DNA of 64,000 nt from Panacagrimonas sp052389915 (GCA_052389915.1 JBQTHL010000012.1:62001-126000), one strand, 5' to 3'; positions 8,786-17,112 are shown, counted from the stretch's first letter. A program made the numbers and translations. Notes: generated by a model not told the origin, from the letters alone.

Positions 8786-8814
8786 GGCGAACCCTGTTGA
8801 AGGGCCGATCGGGA

Positions 8815-8892
8815 GAGCCTTTTGGCCTTTTCAGGGTAGGGCCTTTCCCCTTGGCCCCATTCCCTTGTCCCTTCCGAGCCCTTTGGCCTTTG
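8815..8892. repeat. Short direct repeats beside traI, candidate oriT region
   Basis: The gap 8786-9093 between traI and the Xre/RES operon contains two near-identical copies of GAGCCyTTTGGCCTTTk (8815-8831 and 8876-8892, differing at two positions), with further GGGCCTTT and CTTGGCCCC segments between them. The strand is strongly pyrimidine-biased. Relaxase-proximal intergenic repeats are common in transfer origins. No nick site can be recognised, so oriT is a proposal only. Confidence 0.35.
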
Positions 8893-9053
8893 TCGGAAGC
8901 CTTGGGGTATAGGGCAGCGAGGGTAGCTGAGCCACCGCCAATGCGGGACTGGCCCAGGTCGGATTGGACTGCGGCCGGGCGTCGAGGCGTGGTCTACCCT
9001 GCTTGACTCGATGCCCCGGCCCGAACGCGGACTTGCCATGGAGACAGCGGGTG

Positions 9054-9093
9054 ATGGTTTACATAATTTACAAAGGAGACAAAGGAGATTAAA
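9054..9093 (+). promoter_or_regulatory. AT-rich promoter/operator and ribosome binding site of the Xre/RES operon
   Basis: A TTTACATAATTTACA segment stands out in GC-rich DNA just upstream of the GTG start at 9094 and contains TTTACA twice. It is followed by ACAAAGGAG twice in tandem; the second copy is a good Shine-Dalgarno for GTG 9094. The segment probably holds the promoter and the antitoxin-binding site. Confidence 0.5.
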
Positions 9094-9750
9094 GTGATTC
9101 CGTCTCAGTCCAGCCTGCGAGAGATGGCCATGCCCAAGACCCTCGAATTCATTGCCGACCGCCTGCCACAAGTCACGGTTGAGGATGTACGCCGCTTCTC
9201 CGATACCGTCGAAATCCGGGATGCCCGGGCCTTCGCGGACGAGTTGCAGGCGTTCGTCCACGAGCGATTGGAAGCAGTGGCGCTTCCGCTGTCCCTGGAA
9301 GTAGAGACGGTGGAGCAGACCTTGGCGCGCAAGGCGGCCGCGCTGCGCGCCGATACCCGCTGGGCGCCGAGGCAGACCGACATCCAGCGCGGTCGTGCCA
9401 CGCTGCTGGAAGCCTTCGATCAGCCGCATAACCTGCCACTGCCCGAGTTTGCCGGGCTGGCGAACAAGTCGCGTCAGCAGATCTACAAGGACATTGAGGC
9501 CCGGCGGTTGCTGGCGCTGAACGTGGGGCCTCGCGGCCAGAAGCTGCCCGACTGGCAGCTCGATCCGGTGAAGCAGCAGTTGACGCAGGCCGTGCTTCAG
9601 GAAGTCGAAGGGATCGATAACTGGACGCTTTACCGTGCTCTGTCCGAGCCGCTCGAAGGCCTGGGCGGACGCGCGCCGGTGGATGCCGTGACGGCCGGTT
9701 CGATCGACGACGTGGCCCGGGCCGTGTTCAACGTGTTGGGCGTCCACTGA
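9094..9750 (+). CDS. Xre/MbcA/ParS-type antitoxin of an RES toxin pair
   Basis: This 218-residue protein directly precedes an RES-domain toxin gene. The middle region LPLPEFAGLANKSRQQIYKDI looks like the DNA-binding helices of this antitoxin group. The C-terminal part (ALSEPLEGLGGRAPVDAVTAG...VARAVFNVLG) matches the DUF2384 toxin-binding domain, which has the form 'W...P...LGG.RP.D.L'. The start GTG 9094 is supported by the duplicated AAAGGAG upstream. It should neutralise the RES toxin and regulate the operon. It lies divergently from traI within the transfer cluster. Confidence 0.85.
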   Translation: MIPSQSSLREMAMPKTLEFIADRLPQVTVEDVRRFSDTVEIRDARAFADELQAFVHERLEAVALPLSLEVETVEQTLARKAAALRADTRWAPRQTDIQRGRATLLEAFDQPHNLPLPEFAGLANKSRQQIYKDIEARRLLALNVGPRGQKLPDWQLDPVKQQLTQAVLQEVEGIDNWTLYRALSEPLEGLGGRAPVDAVTAGSIDDVARAVFNVLGVH

Positions 9751-9756
9751 GGCGAG

Positions 9757-10395
9757 GTGGATGTGAGTATCGAATTGCCGTCGTTCTCGATCAGTGCGGG
9801 TGAATTGCTTCAGCATGTGGGCCGCGTCGCCTATCGGGATCAGCCCCTGTACTACGGCCGCGACGGCACCAACCGCTACGACGATCCCGCGCGGAACTAC
9901 GGCGTGCTGTACCTGGGCCACGACCTGCCCACGGCGTTGATGGAATCGGTGTTTCACAAGCATCAGTGGCTTATGGATGAAAAGCGCTCGATCGCGCTGA
10001 AAGAAATCCGGAGCAAGCTGGTACGTGCCGTGGGTGTACTGGAGAACCTGCGCCTGGCTGATCTCACAGCACCGGGCGTCATGGCGGGCTACTTCGGCTT
10101 GAACCTGGAACAGTTGGCCAGCCGCGACTACACCCACACGCAGCAGGTGTCCGCCCAGGTGCATGCGATGGACGACGAGAACGATCTGCCGCTGTTCGAT
10201 GGCGTGCTCTATCCGTCGCGCAACAACTACCCTGCTGCGAGCATCGCCCTGTTCGAGCGTGCCAAGAACAAGGTCCGAGTGTTCGGGGACATCGACTTGG
10301 CGGATCATGTGGATTGGCCCGCTTTCGTTGCGAACTATCGCGTTGGCGTGGAACCTGATCCTGGCCCGGTTGATCCGGACGATGAAATTTCCTGA
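9757..10395 (+). CDS. RES-domain NAD-degrading toxin
   Basis: This is a 212-residue RES family protein. The motif YGRDGTNRYDDPARNYGVLYLG (about residues 30-52), the glutamate in ALMESVF, and the serine of YPSRNN are the R, E and S positions that give the family its name. RES toxins remove NAD+ by hydrolysis or phosphorolysis and arrest growth unless bound by the Xre partner. The gene starts 6 bp after the antitoxin stop; GTG 9757 or GTG 9763 could be used. It probably serves as an addiction or phage-abortive module of the ICE. Confidence 0.9.
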   Translation: MDVSIELPSFSISAGELLQHVGRVAYRDQPLYYGRDGTNRYDDPARNYGVLYLGHDLPTALMESVFHKHQWLMDEKRSIALKEIRSKLVRAVGVLENLRLADLTAPGVMAGYFGLNLEQLASRDYTHTQQVSAQVHAMDDENDLPLFDGVLYPSRNNYPAASIALFERAKNKVRVFGDIDLADHVDWPAFVANYRVGVEPDPGPVDPDDEIS

Positions 10396-10474
10396 AGCGG
10401 GTTCCATACACATCAAGGCCGCGAACAGAACCGACTGAAGCAAAATGGAGTAGTCAACACGCACGCAGCAGGTG

Positions 10475-10843
10475 ATGACCATGAGCACGAAAATCCACCG
10501 TAGCAACGCAGAACGCATGGGCCGCCGACTGGGCTTGATGTGGCGTGGCTACCTGTGCCGTGAGCAGCATGTCGCCGGCTGGCTGGTGGCGCGCGGGGTG
10601 CCTGCAGGCGCGGCCGCGGCGGTGCTCTGGATCGTCAAGCTCGCCGTGCTCGGTGTGCTGCTCTACGCCGCGTTCTGGCTGGCGCTGCTGCTTGCGTTTG
10701 CGGTGACTGCTGCATGGCTAGCGCAGCACGACGACACGGATCAAGAAGAACCGCACCCCGAGTGGAGGGAAGGCCCCAATGGTTTCGGGCTTTATGACAA
10801 GAGCGACTGGCGCATAGACCCGCATGTGACCGACGACGACTGA
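10475..10843 (+). CDS. DUF3742 family ICE membrane protein
   Basis: This 122-residue protein opens MTMSTKIHRSNAERMGRRLG and has a hydrophobic hairpin at about residues 45-85, so it is likely an inner-membrane protein with two helices and an acidic tail. It matches DUF3742, a small family found next to the TraG-like gene in this ICE class. GTG 10472, ATG 10475 and ATG 10481 are all near each other; AGGTG before ATG 10481 makes that start possible too. Its 3' end faces the TraG-type gene 7 bp away. No function is known. Confidence 0.75.
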   Translation: MTMSTKIHRSNAERMGRRLGLMWRGYLCREQHVAGWLVARGVPAGAAAAVLWIVKLAVLGVLLYAAFWLALLLAFAVTAAWLAQHDDTDQEEPHPEWREGPNGFGLYDKSDWRIDPHVTDDD

Positions 10844-10850
10844 ACGGCGG

Positions 10851-12374
10851 TCACTTCTTCGACACAACGCTCATCGCCATGCCGGCGCCACGTCCCCCAG
10901 CGCCCTTGGCATCCGAGGTGGCGGTGGACAACCCCTGCACGATGTTTCCCGTGCGAATGCCAGCCCATGCCAAGGCCATCACCCAAAACGTCGGCAACGC
11001 GATGAACATCATCGCCATCACGAAGTTGAGCAGCATGTCCCCGAACGCATTGTTCAGACCGATCAGTGGGTCGAAGTTCGTGTGCGGCCTGTTCGCACCA
11101 AAGCCCCAGCCGTAGAGCGCATCGAGGATCGTACTGTCGATCCAGCGCGCGAGCTGGAACCAGAAGTCCACGAAGAACAGCGCGAACTCCACGCAGCTCA
11201 CCGTCATCACAACCTTCAGGTCGTAAGCGCCGATCAGCAGCACCAGCGGGATGCAGATGACGAGCGCCATCTTGAGCAGCGACAGCACCATCGGCACGGC
11301 CTGGCGCACCACGTCCATGGCCGGGAAGAAGGCCAGCGAACCCACCGTCAGTCCGAGATCGCTCGCGCCGCGCGTGACGATGTTCGGTAGCGTCTTGTCG
11401 ATCTGGCCACCATAGTCGGTGTAGACGGCACCCTGGTTCATCTTCTGCTGTCGCGGCGACACCACGGCACGGATCACCGAGTCATCGACTGCGCTCTGCG
11501 ACAGGAAGCCCACCCAGCCGCCGATGCGCGACAGCAAATCCGGGTCCACCTGTGCCAGAAGCCGGCTACGCAATCCCTGACCGCCATCGGACCACCACTG
11601 CCGGCACGTCGGATAGCCACCGCCGCTGTCCACCTGTGCCAGCCCTGCATCGCGCGTTGCGTCGTAGGGCCACGCCGTGCGCGGTGTCTTGGAATAGTAG
11701 GTGTCGTAGAAGCCGGGCGTGTCGAGGAAGTAGCTCGATCCGATCCAGGTCACGTCGTTCATCTGCTCGTCGGAGAGCGTCGGCCGGTTCATAAACAATT
11801 TGGCGCGCGAAGGCCCGTAGCAATCGTGCGTGAAGTCGGCGACTTCCTGTGCCAGAACCGGATCGTCGATGCGCGTGGCATCGACATCCATCCGCATCTG
11901 CCGCAGATCGGTCCCGCAAGGGATCGCCGCCACCGCGGCGCCCGTGACCGCCTTCGAGATGGCGTGCATGAAGAACCACCACACCGGCACCAGCGCGCTC
12001 TGGTTGTTGAGCGTGGTGTAGGCGTTGGACCAGCCCGTGTCTTCAGGCTGCGGGACGTTGACCTGGCATTGCGCCGAGCGCGCCGCGTCGAACTTGATGA
12101 TGCTGAGATCCACCGGGATGAACGGGATGCCGGCGAACAGGATCACGACGATGGCCACCCATACCCGGTTCTCAATGCGTGCCGAGGACAGCACACCCTT
12201 GTTTCCTTCGTCCGCGCCCTCGCTGCGCGCCCGGAGCCATTCGTGGATGACGATGACAACGAACGGCAGCGCGAAAACGCCGCTGGCCACGAGGATGCTC
12301 CAGATTCCGTTGTTGACGATCCAGCCCACGAGCGTCAGGTAATACTCCAGGTAGTCCGTCGTGTAGAGCGTCAT
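10851..12374 (-). CDS. TraG N-terminal-like conjugal transfer membrane protein
   Basis: This 507-residue protein has several hydrophobic segments near the N-terminus (about 15-45, 70-90), around the middle (about 345-410) and near the C-terminus (about 450-480). The long periplasmic loop carries FLDTPGFYDTYYSKTPRTAW. It matches the TraG_N domain of conjugation proteins, which contribute to pilus assembly and mating-pair stabilisation in F/R27-like systems. It ends the main run of transfer genes and follows the small membrane-protein gene at 12390. The ATG at 12374 is the natural start. Confidence 0.85.
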   Translation of the reverse strand: MTLYTTDYLEYYLTLVGWIVNNGIWSILVASGVFALPFVVIVIHEWLRARSEGADEGNKGVLSSARIENRVWVAIVVILFAGIPFIPVDLSIIKFDAARSAQCQVNVPQPEDTGWSNAYTTLNNQSALVPVWWFFMHAISKAVTGAAVAAIPCGTDLRQMRMDVDATRIDDPVLAQEVADFTHDCYGPSRAKLFMNRPTLSDEQMNDVTWIGSSYFLDTPGFYDTYYSKTPRTAWPYDATRDAGLAQVDSGGGYPTCRQWWSDGGQGLRSRLLAQVDPDLLSRIGGWVGFLSQSAVDDSVIRAVVSPRQQKMNQGAVYTDYGGQIDKTLPNIVTRGASDLGLTVGSLAFFPAMDVVRQAVPMVLSLLKMALVICIPLVLLIGAYDLKVVMTVSCVEFALFFVDFWFQLARWIDSTILDALYGWGFGANRPHTNFDPLIGLNNAFGDMLLNFVMAMMFIALPTFWVMALAWAGIRTGNIVQGLSTATSDAKGAGGRGAGMAMSVVSKK

Positions 12375-12389
12375 TCACGCCTCCCGGCC

Positions 12390-12743
12390 TCAGCCGTGCT
12401 TCAGCCACTGGCTGCCTTCCAGCAGCACGAGGGCGGCCACGGTCGCGATCTCCGTGCGCCGTAGGCGCTGATGCGCCTCAGTCGATGGTTCACGCTGCCG
12501 CAAGCGCTTTCGCATCCACCACCAGCCGTAGGCCGTGGCCGCGTAGAGGCACAGCCGCCAGAGAAAGAAGGAGCCGGCGTGCGTGCGCAGCCAGTGCTCC
12601 CAACCATCGATACCGCCAACCACATGGATGCCGGCGATGTTCACGATCACCGCGATGCTGAGCACCAGCACTGTCCACAGCAACGCGATCCCGATGCGAC
12701 GATTGAACAGCCGCGGCAACCGCAGCCAGGCCAGCCCGCTCAT
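12390..12743 (-). CDS. Small membrane protein of the ICE transfer cluster
   Basis: This 117-residue protein has about three hydrophobic segments (19-40, 55-74, 95-112) and a basic stretch (MRKRLRQREPS). It overlaps the preceding TIGR03755 gene by 4 bp (ATGA) and lies 15 bp before the TraG-like gene. A short ORF is usual at this place in ICEs of this class, but it has no described function. It is probably an inner-membrane accessory of the transfer apparatus. Confidence 0.7.
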   Translation of the reverse strand: MSGLAWLRLPRLFNRRIGIALLWTVLVLSIAVIVNIAGIHVVGGIDGWEHWLRTHAGSFFLWRLCLYAATAYGWWWMRKRLRQREPSTEAHQRLRRTEIATVAALVLLEGSQWLKHG

Positions 12744-14134
12744 GGCGTGCTCCGGGGTTTCTGGATTTCCTTGAGCCGGTCGCGGGTGGTGTCGCCCTCG
12801 AAGACGCCGCGCGAACCGGCGGCGCGGGTGCTGTGGCGCTGGATGATCGCCATCGCCGAGTTGCCGGCCAGTGTGCGCCGCAGTTCGAGTTCAGTTTTGA
12901 GGTTGTTGATCTCCTGCTCCAGCGCAGTGTTTTCCTGATCGACCGCCTGCACGGCCAGTTCGTTGGCGGCGACGTTCGGCTCCTTCTTGCCGGTGAGCAG
13001 TGTGCGCTGCAGTAGCAAGGCTTTCTCCAGCACGCTCGACAGCGCAGCCTCCGACGCGAGGCGCCGGCCCAGCACATCCTGATCGGGCTCATCGCGCAGC
13101 GCCTCGATGACGCCGCGAGTGATCGGCAAGGAGCTGCTGCCGGCGGCTTCGAGATTGGTCGGCGTCGTCGGCCGCGCGCCCGTCACCAGCTCCTGTAGCG
13201 CCAGCAGCTTGGTTTCGTACTCTTCCTGGATCAGCGGCGTGAGTCCGACACCGGGCGTGGTCTGCGTCTTCGTGCAGCTTTCGCAGGTGCGTTGCTCACG
13301 CTCGCCCAGCACGCGCGTTGCCCACGCCGATGCCGCCTGCGGCGATGGCCAGGTCTGGCAGGTCAGACGATTGCCGCAGGTGCTGCTCGGGATCGACGAG
13401 GTATCGGCAACGCCGCGGCCGTTGAGCAGGTTGTAGCCCGCGCGCGTCACATCGTTCACCACCTTGATCGAGCTTTGGCCCGCGCCGCCGGCACTACCAC
13501 CGCCGACCCACGGCACGCCGTTGTTGCCGCGATTGGTCTCGGCCTGTTCGATCGCGGCGACGGCATCGGTACTTGCCACCGCCTGCTTCAGAGCCATGCC
13601 CTCGGCGAGCTGATCCCAGCCGGCCTGTCCGCCGGCCGTGTCCGCCATGCGGTTGGCGATGGCGCGACAAGTCATCTTGCTGCGGTCGAAGTCCAGACGC
13701 GCCTGCAGGATGCCGTTGGTGAGCAAGTTGTAGAGGCCAGGATCGGCGCGCTGAATGATCAGCGCCGGCAGGGAGGCCACGGCGCTGGTGGCGTTCTGGA
13801 TCACATTCGACATGATCGTCTGGAAGCCGTTGGTGATGCCATTAAGCTGGTTCTCCAACGTGGTCGTGATGCTCATGTCGCCGCAGATCAGATTGCTGTT
13901 CCAACCGGCACCAACGCCGATGCTCTGCATGTTGCCGGCACCCCCCATGGAGACGGCGCGGCCGCCGCCGATGCTGTAGAGCACGTCGTCGCCGATGACG
14001 CTGCCGCTGGCGTGGACGCCATTGGTGTCGATGCGGGTCTGTGCCCAGGCGACGTCACAGCACAGGATCATTCCCGCAACGATCAGAGTCCAAGGAGCTT
14101 GCGCGGTGAAGTAACGTATTGGCCGACCGTTCAT
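12740..14134 (-). CDS. Integrating conjugative element protein, TIGR03755 (PFL_4711) family
   Basis: This 464-residue protein is probably exported, with signal peptide MNGRPIRYF...CCDVAWAQ. It has glycine-rich segments early (SIGGGRAVSMGGAGN), conserved cysteines (TCGNRLTCQTW, CESCTK) and a C-terminal coiled-coil stretch (about 385-430). It belongs to the GI-type mating apparatus and is thought to correspond to TraH-like functions in pilus assembly. The start overlaps the stop of the PAPS-reductase-like gene (ATGA), so it is translated in one operon with it. Confidence 0.85.
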   Translation of the reverse strand: MNGRPIRYFTAQAPWTLIVAGMILCCDVAWAQTRIDTNGVHASGSVIGDDVLYSIGGGRAVSMGGAGNMQSIGVGAGWNSNLICGDMSITTTLENQLNGITNGFQTIMSNVIQNATSAVASLPALIIQRADPGLYNLLTNGILQARLDFDRSKMTCRAIANRMADTAGGQAGWDQLAEGMALKQAVASTDAVAAIEQAETNRGNNGVPWVGGGSAGGAGQSSIKVVNDVTRAGYNLLNGRGVADTSSIPSSTCGNRLTCQTWPSPQAASAWATRVLGEREQRTCESCTKTQTTPGVGLTPLIQEEYETKLLALQELVTGARPTTPTNLEAAGSSSLPITRGVIEALRDEPDQDVLGRRLASEAALSSVLEKALLLQRTLLTGKKEPNVAANELAVQAVDQENTALEQEINNLKTELELRRTLAGNSAMAIIQRHSTRAAGSRGVFEGDTTRDRLKEIQKPRSTP

Positions 14135-15009
14135 AGCCCACACATCCCTTCACACTCGTTCTGGAAGCCGAGCGGATCAAACAAGGAGGCCTGCCCCAAG
14201 CCCTCCGCACGTCCCAGGTCCACATCTTCAAGTGGCTGCAAGCTGCGATGCAGGTACAGTTCGGCGTGGATGCCGGCACGCGGAATCCCAACACGAATGG
14301 CGCGATCAAGCGCGACCGCATCCGACCAGCTTTCGGGATCGTGCTGTTTCATGTCGCGCCATAGAGCGTCGTCGTGATACGGACAAAAGGTGCAGGCCGA
14401 CTTCGGTGGTCGCGGATAACCCTGGGCGATCATCCACTCGATGCACTGCTGTCGTGTAACGCCCAACTCGATCAGCGGCCAGATGTTTCGGATGTACTGC
14501 TTGCCGCTGTCCTTCATGCGCTGCGATTCGTCGAGGCTGATGCCGATCAACTGCTGCACCAGGACTTCGCGCGGTCCTCTTTCGCCCTTCTTTAGACCGG
14601 CAAGCTCACGCACCTTTCGCTCGATCACGGCGATCTTGTAGTTCTTGGTGCATTTGCGCCAAAGCATCCCAGCCATGCTGTCGTCCCGCCTGGTAAAGAA
14701 CGGCGGCTGTCCGAGATGCCCATTGCGTAGTTCACCCCGAACGGCAGAGAGGATGTCCGTTCGCAGGTTCCCGGCACTCACGCGATGTACCGGAAACGGC
14801 AGCTCGCCTTCGAGCCAGTCCAGCCACCGATAGACCTTCAATGGTTCGGCCCCGGTATCGGCGAAGATCGCGGCGTCGATGTGATAGGCGAGCACGCCTT
14901 TCTTGGCCATGAGCGCCAGGGTCGAGGACTGGACTCCGGCTCCGAGCGAGAGGAACGTCAGCATGACGTGCGACCCGGTGTGGCGATGCGCAAAGGAGTC
15001 ATCGCTCAC
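14131..15009 (-). CDS. PAPS-reductase-like PP-loop ATP pyrophosphatase
   Basis: This 292-residue protein (or 277 from ATG 14964) opens with the PP-loop variant FLSLGAGVQSST, the ATP-binding loop of the adenine nucleotide alpha-hydrolase family. Near residues 205-215 it has SACTFCPYHDDALWRDMK, a CxxC site seen in phage and mobile-element PAPS-reductase-like proteins. Relatives include sulfate assimilation enzymes, tRNA thiolases and DndC of DNA phosphorothioation; the exact substrate is unknown. It sits inside the transfer operon between TIGR03756 and TIGR03755 with 4-bp overlaps on both sides, so it is co-translated with mating genes yet is not a known transfer component. Confidence 0.8.
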   Translation of the reverse strand: MSDDSFAHRHTGSHVMLTFLSLGAGVQSSTLALMAKKGVLAYHIDAAIFADTGAEPLKVYRWLDWLEGELPFPVHRVSAGNLRTDILSAVRGELRNGHLGQPPFFTRRDDSMAGMLWRKCTKNYKIAVIERKVRELAGLKKGERGPREVLVQQLIGISLDESQRMKDSGKQYIRNIWPLIELGVTRQQCIEWMIAQGYPRPPKSACTFCPYHDDALWRDMKQHDPESWSDAVALDRAIRVGIPRAGIHAELYLHRSLQPLEDVDLGRAEGLGQASLFDPLGFQNECEGMCGL

Positions 15010-15953
15010 CCGGCGAAATCAAAGCTGCCGAGGAAGGTCTGTCCCTCGCGCTGGCAGCAGGAGTACGGCCGCCACAGCGCCCAGGCGTAATCGCCTTGCC
15101 GGGCCTGCACCTGCGTATTGCGGTGCGGGAAAACCGCGCAGCTGTTCGAGCGCGTTGGTGTCAGCTCCTGCCACTTGCCGGTGGATGCGTTGGTTTCCAT
15201 CAGCGCGCCAGCGGGCCAATAGCCATCGCGCGCGTTGGCCAACAGCGGCTGATACACATGCGGCTGATTGCGGCGCGTTACGATGTCACCCGCACGCTGC
15301 GCGACCACGGCGCCACTCTTGTAGTCATCGGTCTGGTGCAGGAAGCCGCCGCGTGGATAGACGTTGCCCCAGAGATTGAGCGTCGTGCGCTTGCCGATCT
15401 CGCGCAGGCCGGGAATCAGCGCCTCGGGGTACGCCATCTCAGGCACGTTGTAGCGCCAAGCCAGCGTATCGAGCGTGCTCAGCAGATACGGGACGAACGC
15501 CGTGCCTGCGCCTTGGCAGGTGTAGCCGGAGGCACCGGCGAACTGGCTGAACACCGAGCCGGCGGGATGACCGATGACATCAGCGTTCTTGAACTTGGCG
15601 AGGTTGTTCTCGTTGTCGTGGTTGGTCGTGCCGTCGCCGCCGGCTTTGGCGGTCGAGTTGGGCACGCTCATCGCCCGCACCTCCGTCCACGGGTTCTCGC
15701 CGGTGTTCGAGTAGCTCGACACCACGGCATCGGGGATGTAGTGGCGCACCTTGACCGAGGTTTCAACCGAGCATCCGGTGATCGTGCAGAGCAACCAGTA
15801 GCAGATGCCGACGACGCGGTATTCCAGGCAGTCGGGTGACAGCGCCGACGAAGCGATGGTCGCGGTGTTCAGTGCGAATGCCGACGTGGCCGCGCTCAGC
15901 ATCAGTGCGACGATGGTGGCGCGCAGGTGCTTGGAGGGCAGCAGGAAGCTCAT
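15006..15953 (-). CDS. Integrating conjugative element protein, TIGR03756 (PFL_4710) family, TraU-like
   Basis: This 315-residue exported protein has signal peptide MSFLLPSKHLRATIVALMLS...FAL. The segment CLEYRVVGICYWLLCTITGC followed by VRHYIPDAVVSSY is the hallmark of this TraU-like family, which acts in the periplasm during pilus assembly. Many cysteines (for example YSCCQREG near the C-terminus) suggest disulfides, which fits the thioredoxin-fold proteins encoded in the same cluster. The start is set by the ATGA overlap with the TIGR03757 gene; a longer frame upstream is a shadow. Confidence 0.88.
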   Translation of the reverse strand: MSFLLPSKHLRATIVALMLSAATSAFALNTATIASSALSPDCLEYRVVGICYWLLCTITGCSVETSVKVRHYIPDAVVSSYSNTGENPWTEVRAMSVPNSTAKAGGDGTTNHDNENNLAKFKNADVIGHPAGSVFSQFAGASGYTCQGAGTAFVPYLLSTLDTLAWRYNVPEMAYPEALIPGLREIGKRTTLNLWGNVYPRGGFLHQTDDYKSGAVVAQRAGDIVTRRNQPHVYQPLLANARDGYWPAGALMETNASTGKWQELTPTRSNSCAVFPHRNTQVQARQGDYAWALWRPYSCCQREGQTFLGSFDFAG

Positions 15954-16387
15954 GGCCGTGCGCTCCGGTAAACGTCGATGCGCGCAACGGCGTGGGCTAC
16001 ATCGGCCTCGCCGTAGACCACGTAGCGGCGGTCGACGACCACGGCGGGAAGCTTGGAGATGCCCAGCCCCCAGGCATCGGCCACGCCCTGGTAAGACTGT
16101 CCGATGCGGCGTTGCAGAGCGTCGCCGCCGTCGCGCAGTCGCTGCTGCACGAGCGCGGCAGCCTTGTCGGGATCGGAAGGCAGATGTGCGGCGAGTTCGG
16201 CCTCGATGCGCGCCGGCTGGTCCAGCTCGATGATCCGCACATCGGCCTGGGCCTGCACCGGATGATGGCTGTCGGTGACGACGAGCACATCGGCGCTCAC
16301 CGCAACTGGGGCGAGAAGTGCCAGACATAGCCCGGCGACCAGAGATCGCCACGAGGTAGCAGAAAGGTTGAGGGAAAGAGCCGGCAT
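15950..16387 (-). CDS. Integrating conjugative element protein, TIGR03757 (PFL_4709) family
   Basis: This 145-residue protein has a signal peptide (MPALSLNLSATSW...VAVSA) and a mature part of about 110 residues beginning DVLVVTDSHHPV. The segment WGLGISKLPAVVVDRRYVVYGEADVAHA, with a cis-proline-like KLPAVV turn, fits the TrbC/thioredoxin-like fold assigned to this family in conjugative pilus assembly. It is the first gene of the cluster TIGR03757-TIGR03756-PAPS-like-TIGR03755-TraG. ATG 16387 is chosen because the signal peptide begins there. Confidence 0.85.
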   Translation of the reverse strand: MPALSLNLSATSWRSLVAGLCLALLAPVAVSADVLVVTDSHHPVQAQADVRIIELDQPARIEAELAAHLPSDPDKAAALVQQRLRDGGDALQRRIGQSYQGVADAWGLGISKLPAVVVDRRYVVYGEADVAHAVARIDVYRSARP

Positions 16388-16498
16388 GTCGCGTCTCCGC
16401 GGAGTCGATGCAGGCTGTAAGTCGAGCGCAAGCTGGGCCAGCGAACGACAAAGAAACCGACACCGGCCGATTCCGATTTCCTTCAAGCCGCGCAAACG

Positions 16499-16528
16499 CA
16501 AAAAGAGGCGGGAGCCCGAGGCCCCCGC
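16499..16528 (-). terminator. Rho-independent terminator after radC
   Basis: On the minus strand a GC-rich hairpin (GCGGG...CCCGC, 16508-16528) is followed by CTCTTTTTGCG. It lies about 35 bp downstream of the radC stop and upstream of TIGR03757, so it separates the two transcription units. Confidence 0.75.
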
Positions 16529-16560
16529 GGTGATGAACAGAATGCGGCTAGGTGGCGCTG

Positions 16561-17055
16561 CTACAGCCAGCCGGCTTCGGCGAACGAGAACGGCGTTCCC
16601 TTGCCGATGATGAAGTGATCCAGCACCCGCACATCCACCGTGGCCAGAGCGGCTTTCAGCCGCTCGGTGAGCAAGCGGTCGGCGGCCGAGGGTTGGCAAC
16701 ATCCCGAAGGATGCTGATGGGCAAAGATCAACGCCGTGGCGCCGAGCTCCAGCGCGCGCTGGACCACCACACGGGGATACACCGCGGCGCCATCAACTGT
16801 GCCCTTGAACAGCGGTTCGTAGGCGAGCGCCTGGTGCTGGGAATTCATGAAGACGACGGCGAAGACTTCGTTGGCTTCTGCGACCAGTTTCAGGCGCAGG
16901 TAGTCGCGCACGGCGGCGGGACTGCCCAGCATCGGCCCAGACTTGAAAACACGGTGTTCCAGCAGGGCGATGGCCTGTCGGATGATCCAGTCTTCGTGCT
17001 GGGCAGCGATCAAGGTGAGTGACTCCGAACCGGAGCCAGCGATGACACAGGACAT
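16561..17055 (-). CDS. radC: RadC-like JAB-domain protein
   Basis: This 164-residue protein is the short, mobile-element form of RadC: the JAB/MPN domain without the N-terminal helix-hairpin-helix. The metal site reads FAHQHPSG (residues 112-118) with D126 in PSAADR. The usual form is HNHPSG, so asparagine is replaced by glutamine. GTVDGAAVYPRVVVQRAL is the typical preceding helix. Its role is unknown despite the historical 'DNA repair' name. ATG 17055 has a GGAGG at 8 bp. The leader carries the hairpin at 17080-17112 and the longer repeat element at 17180-17285. Confidence 0.92.
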   Translation of the reverse strand: MSCVIAGSGSESLTLIAAQHEDWIIRQAIALLEHRVFKSGPMLGSPAAVRDYLRLKLVAEANEVFAVVFMNSQHQALAYEPLFKGTVDGAAVYPRVVVQRALELGATALIFAHQHPSGCCQPSAADRLLTERLKAALATVDVRVLDHFIIGKGTPFSFAEAGWL

Positions 17056-17079
17056 GGCGAACCTCCAATGGATGAGATC

Positions 17080-17112
17080 GGAGGGCGCCTGCCCCTGGAG
17101 GGCAAACCCTCC
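17080..17112 (-). promoter_or_regulatory. Leader hairpin L0 before radC
   Basis: On the minus strand GGAGGG pairs with CCCTCC around an inner TGCCC/GGGCA stem and a TCCA loop. It lies 24 bp upstream of the radC ATG, ahead of the Shine-Dalgarno. The architecture is the same as the leader hairpins of the genes between 36.4 and 46.5 kb. Confidence 0.65.

Noticed and set aside
8701..10518. A 605-codon minus-strand frame
   Set aside because: It lies antisense to the Xre/RES operon and DUF3742 gene, both of which have clear motifs; its own translation has none and it arises from high GC content.
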